Shown: positions 5,630-8,012 of the stretch, piece by piece
How the letters are laid out: every line of letters starts with the position of its first letter
How positions within the stretch are numbered: position 1 is the stretch's first letter
From: JBOHUC01 sp050733935
GTDB lineage: Bacteria > Eisenbacteria > RBG-16-71-46 > DASYSL01
Assembly (NCBI GenBank): GCA_050733935.1
Contig: JBOHUC010000043.1
Span: 1-8,012, forward strand
DNA length: 8,012 nt
Direction: 5' to 3'
Translations under genes and position numbers: made by a program
Notes under the pieces: generated by a model
Told to the model about the DNA's origin: nothing
Databases searched by the model: none
Seen by the model: only the letters and a program-made list of their open reading frames with translations

Positions 5630-5816
5630 GAAAGCCGCTGCCGTGCTCGTGGGTATCCGTTGTTCTTGAGCCAACGTGACACCAACGGGAGCGCCGATGT
5701 CGGCGATGTGACAGGGGCCTCGCCCCGAAGCGGACCCGAATCGAGGCGCACCCACCTGTACTGACAGGTCCTCAAGAACTCCCGATCCCACGGCAACTCG
5801 GTGGCGCTTTCTTCTT
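5630..5816 (+). ncRNA. ssrS: 6S RNA
   Basis: 6S RNA mimics an open promoter, binds the main RNA polymerase holoenzyme and represses it in stationary phase. The core folds as one long hairpin of about 182 bases (184 in E. coli). Closing helix: GAAAGC (5630-5635) with GCTTTC (5806-5811), and CGTGGG (5648-5653) with CCCACG (5787-5792). Next to the bubble, GTTCTTGAG (5662-5670) pairs with CTCAAGAAC (5771-5779). The 3' bubble strand holds GCACCCACCTGT and a small hairpin (5754-5759 with 5764-5769), closely resembling the ACCUUGAA...GGUUCAAGG region of proteobacterial 6S RNA. The apical arm pairs 5691-5695 with 5745-5749, 5700-5703 with 5736-5739, and 5714-5718 with 5722-5726. The CTTTCTTCTT tail (5807-5816) could aid termination. 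The place directly after zapA is the classic ssrS location. Exact ends are uncertain. Confidence 0.88.
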
Positions 5817-5896
5817 CCGGCCGTCCCACCCGGCCGCCCCTGTCCCATGCGTCGAACTCGAGGGTTCGGGTCGCCTCGCGTTCTCGGGAGCCCTGC

Positions 5897-6823
5897 GTGG
5901 ACTCGGACGTCCGCCTGCTGACCGGCCAACCGCTCGCCGAGCGCGTGCTGTCCGACGTCGCCCGCCGCGCCGATCACCTGCGCGCGCACGGCGTGTGGCC
6001 AACGCTCGCGCTCGTCTCGGTCGGCGACGATCCCGCCTCGCGCGTCTATCTCGCACGCAAGCAGAAGGAAGGGGAGCGCGCGGGCTTGAACGTGCGCACG
6101 GCCGCGTTCGCGGCCGACGCTTCGCCCGGCGCCGTGCTCGGCGCGATCGACGAGCTGGCTTCCGACCGCGGCGTCCACGGAATCCTTCTCCAGATGCCGC
6201 TTCCCGCAGGCTGGCCGTCGAGCGACCTTCAGCTTGCGATTCCGCCTTCGAAGGACGTGGACGGCTTCCATCCCGAGAATCTGGGCCGGCTCGCGCAGGG
6301 ACTCCCGGGCTTCGTCGCGTGCACGCCGCTCGGGATCCTGGGGCTCCTTCGCCACTACGAGATCCCCCTCGCGGGCCGGCCGGTCACGATCGTCGGCCGG
6401 AGCGCCATCGTCGGAACCCCGCTGGCACTCCTCCTTTCGCGAAAGGGTGTCGATGCGACCGTCACGGTCGCGCATTCGCGCACGCCCGATCTCGCCGCCG
6501 TCTGCCGGACAGCGGACGTGCTCGTGGTCGCGATGGGACGGCCGCGCGCGATCGGGGCCGCACACGTGAAGCGCGGCGCGACTGTGATCGACGTCGGCAT
6601 CCACCGCGTGCCGGAAGCGGGGGACGCGGCGCGCACGAGACTCGTGGGGGACGTGGACGCGGACCCCCTGCGCACGGTCGCCGGTGCGATTTCGCCGGTC
6701 CCCGGTGGGGTGGGCCCGCTCACGGTTGCGTACCTGCTCTCGAACACGCTCGATGCCGCCGAGCAGGCCGCCCGCGCGGCGGGGGTGGTGGTCGGCGAGG
6801 CGCACGCGAAGGAGGTCCCGTGA
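5897..6823 (+). CDS. folD: Bifunctional methylenetetrahydrofolate dehydrogenase / methenyltetrahydrofolate cyclohydrolase
   Basis: FolD oxidises 5,10-methylene-THF to methenyl-THF with NADP+ and hydrolyses it to 10-formyl-THF, supplying purine and formyl-Met synthesis. The product is 308 residues. Visible motifs are catalytic Tyr51 and Lys55 in YLARK, Gln99 in VHGILLQMPLP, Asp122 in KDVDGFHP, the Rossmann nucleotide loop GRSAIVGTP (167-175), and the C-terminal PVPGGVGPLTVAYLL. These match E. coli Tyr50, Lys54, Gln98 and Asp121. The usual PCTPxG reads ACTPLG here, a mild substitution. GTG at 5897 is chosen because GGGAG at 5886-5890 lies six bases upstream and the N-terminus then has family length. 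The frame is open upstream to a GTG at 5801, but that lies inside the 6S RNA and would add 32 unlikely residues. The stop overlaps the xseA start. Confidence 0.96.
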   Translation: MDSDVRLLTGQPLAERVLSDVARRADHLRAHGVWPTLALVSVGDDPASRVYLARKQKEGERAGLNVRTAAFAADASPGAVLGAIDELASDRGVHGILLQMPLPAGWPSSDLQLAIPPSKDVDGFHPENLGRLAQGLPGFVACTPLGILGLLRHYEIPLAGRPVTIVGRSAIVGTPLALLLSRKGVDATVTVAHSRTPDLAAVCRTADVLVVAMGRPRAIGAAHVKRGATVIDVGIHRVPEAGDAARTRLVGDVDADPLRTVAGAISPVPGGVGPLTVAYLLSNTLDAAEQAARAAGVVVGEAHAKEVP

Positions 6824-8012
6824 GTCTGTTCGACCTTCCGCCCGCGGGCCCGCCGCCTGGATCGCGTCCACCCGGATCGCGTCCACCGGGGCCGCCGAGC
6901 GATCCGCCGCGCGACGTGCCGCCACCATCCGAGCCGCCGATCCTCACCGTCTCGGCTCTCCTCAACGAAGTCTCGGGCGTCCTCGCCGACACGTTCCCCG
7001 AGGTCTGGGTGCGCGGCGAGATCTCGCGTTTCAGCCATCACGGCTCGGGCCACATCTACTTCACGCTCAAGGACGCGAACGCCGTCGTCTCGTGTGCGTT
7101 CTTCAAGTTCCAGCAGCGCGGGCTGCGCTTCGTGCCGCGCGACGGCCTCGAAGTCGAGGCGCGCGCCACGGTCGAGATCTACGCGCCCCGCGGCGCGTTC
7201 CAACTCAAGATCCTCGAGCTCCGGCCGGCCGGGCTCGGCGCGCTCCTCCTGGCACTCGAAGCGCTCAAGAAGAAGCTCGCCGCCGAGGGGCTGTTCGATC
7301 CGGCGCGGAAGCGCGCGCTGCCCGCGTTTCCGCGCGCGGTCGGGCTCGTGACCTCGCCGACCGGAGCGGCGATCCGGGACCTGGTGCACGTGCTCCGCCG
7401 TCGCTGGCCGGGGATCCGGATCGTGCTCGCTCCGGTCCCGGTGCAGGGTCGCGAGGCGGCCCCCGCGATCGCGCGCGGCATCGAAAGCCTGAACCGCCTG
7501 GGGGGGCTCGACGTCCTCATCGTGGGACGGGGCGGGGGATCGCTCGAGGACCTGTGGGCGTTCAACGAGGAGATCGTCGTACGCGCGGTCGTGCGCTCGT
7601 CGATTCCCGTCGTCTCGGCGGTCGGACACGAAGTCGACGTGACCCTGTGCGACTTTGCGGCCGACGCTCGCGCGGCGACTCCGTCCGCCGCGGCCGAGCT
7701 CGTCACCCCGGATCGCGCGACCGTCGGGCGTCAGGTGCGAAAGGACGCGCTCGCTCTCCGGGCGGCCGTGCGCGCGATTCTTCTCGAGCTTCGATCGCGT
7801 TTGACGACCGTGCGAAAGACGTACGGCTTCCGCCGTCCGGCAGAGCTCCTCGAAACGCTGTCGCAGCGCGTGGACGAGCTCCAGGATGATGCGAGACGCG
7901 CGCTCGTCCTCACGCTCGCACGGATCTTCGAGCGCACGCGCGGGCTCGCCGCGCGCGTCCACCCGGCGCGGCTCCATGACCGCCTGCGCCAGGCGGCCCG
8001 CGAGCGCACGGG
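6820..8012 (+). CDS. xseA: Exodeoxyribonuclease VII large subunit (partial, 3' end beyond window)
   Basis: XseA is the catalytic subunit of exonuclease VII, which with several XseB subunits degrades single-stranded DNA into oligonucleotides. About 397 codons are present and the frame is open at the window edge; full-length proteins have about 400-460. After a Pro-rich N-terminal stretch (residues 7-40, PPGSRPPGSRPPGPP) comes the OB fold, starting ILTVSALLNEV and including VRGEISRFSHHGSGHIYFTLKD. The nuclease domain shows GLVTSPTGAAIRD, VLAPVPVQG, GRGGGSLEDLWAFNEE (236-251) and AVGHEVDVTLCDFAADARAATPSAAAE with GHEVD at 269-273. A long Arg/Leu-rich helical region then begins, where XseB subunits bind. 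GTG overlaps the folD stop (GTGA) with GGAGG at 6811-6815. xseB is expected next but is not visible. Confidence 0.95.
   Translation, partial: MSLFDLPPAGPPPGSRPPGSRPPGPPSDPPRDVPPPSEPPILTVSALLNEVSGVLADTFPEVWVRGEISRFSHHGSGHIYFTLKDANAVVSCAFFKFQQRGLRFVPRDGLEVEARATVEIYAPRGAFQLKILELRPAGLGALLLALEALKKKLAAEGLFDPARKRALPAFPRAVGLVTSPTGAAIRDLVHVLRRRWPGIRIVLAPVPVQGREAAPAIARGIESLNRLGGLDVLIVGRGGGSLEDLWAFNEEIVVRAVVRSSIPVVSAVGHEVDVTLCDFAADARAATPSAAAELVTPDRATVGRQVRKDALALRAAVRAILLELRSRLTTVRKTYGFRRPAELLETLSQRVDELQDDARRALVLTLARIFERTRGLAARVHPARLHDRLRQAARERT
6856..6885 (+). repeat. Two-copy 15-bp tandem repeat in xseA
   Basis: Units at 6856-6870 and 6871-6885 differ only at the third base (CCT versus CCC) and each encodes Pro-Gly-Ser-Arg-Pro. 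They lie in the Pro-rich linker before the OB fold of XseA. In-frame repetition suggests slippage duplication in a tolerant linker. Confidence 0.85.

Noticed and set aside
4342..5829. - strand open frame spanning pheT, the zapB-like gene, zapA and the 6S RNA
   Set aside because: It crosses several real genes antisense, including a structured RNA, and shows low-complexity Arg/Ser/Ala sequence only.
5818..5836. Inverted repeat CGGCC/GGCCG after the 6S tail as a second terminator
   Set aside because: Five pairs with a nine-base loop and no following T-run are expected often in DNA this GC-rich.
5801..5896. Upstream GTG at 5801 as the folD start
   Set aside because: It lies inside the 3' strand of the 6S RNA closing stem and adds 32 residues without family similarity. 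GTG at 5897 has a well-spaced GGGAG.
5594..5896. Zone between zapA and folD as a riboswitch or small protein gene
   Set aside because: The pairing pattern and position fit 6S RNA. Apart from the TATAAT box, leader hairpin and folD ribosome-binding site, I see no aptamer-like motif or convincing small gene.
6355..7977. Long - strand open frame (540 codons) opposite folD and xseA
   Set aside because: It is antisense to two clear family members, has no recognisable motif and has biased composition. It is a shadow of GC-rich coding DNA.

Overview
The window is a dense, GC-rich (roughly 70% by eye) bacterial housekeeping segment, all read from the + strand. It holds nine protein genes and one structured RNA: infC, rpmI, rplT, pheS, pheT, a small ZapB-like coiled-coil gene, zapA, a 6S RNA gene (ssrS), folD and the 5' part of xseA, which runs off the right edge. 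I see no mobile element, CRISPR array, tRNA or rRNA gene.

Layout. Bases 1-113 contain a perfect 19-bp stem-loop, probably the terminator of an unseen upstream gene or a leader attenuator, then the infC leader. Bases 141-4946 are a classical translation block: initiation factor IF3, ribosomal proteins L35 and L20, and both subunits of phenylalanyl-tRNA synthetase. infC most likely starts at an ATT codon behind a near-ideal Shine-Dalgarno sequence, as in the self-regulated infC of E. coli. rplT/pheS and pheS/pheT overlap by a few bases (TTGA, GTGA), so they are probably translationally coupled. Bases 4958-5586 carry a ZapB-like protein followed by ZapA, both predicted FtsZ-ring accessories. A consensus TATAAT straddles the zapA stop codon, and the 6S RNA core (about 5630-5811) follows. 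After an 80-base spacer come folD (one-carbon folate enzyme) and xseA (exonuclease VII large subunit), again joined by a GTGA overlap.

How the genes fit together. The genes are linked by growth rate: translation initiation, ribosome assembly, Phe-tRNA charging, septum formation, RNA polymerase regulation by 6S RNA, and folate/DNA metabolism. In E. coli zapA is followed by ssrS and then by a different folate gene (fau/ygfA). Here the same slot is occupied by folD, so the zapA-6S-folate arrangement is preserved with another enzyme.

Organism. High GC, a proteobacterial-type 6S RNA, ZapA with a ZapB-like partner, and pheST not followed by ihfA point to a GC-rich Gram-negative-type lineage. A deep proteobacterial-like or FCB-type phylum such as Eisenbacteria or Gemmatimonadota would fit. 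This is a low-confidence guess from gene order and composition.

No novel multi-gene system is visible. The points most worth checking are the ATT start of infC, the 6S RNA with its promoter embedded in the zapA stop codon, an altered editing pocket in PheT, a four-cysteine knuckle in PheS, and the ZapB-like/ZapA pair.
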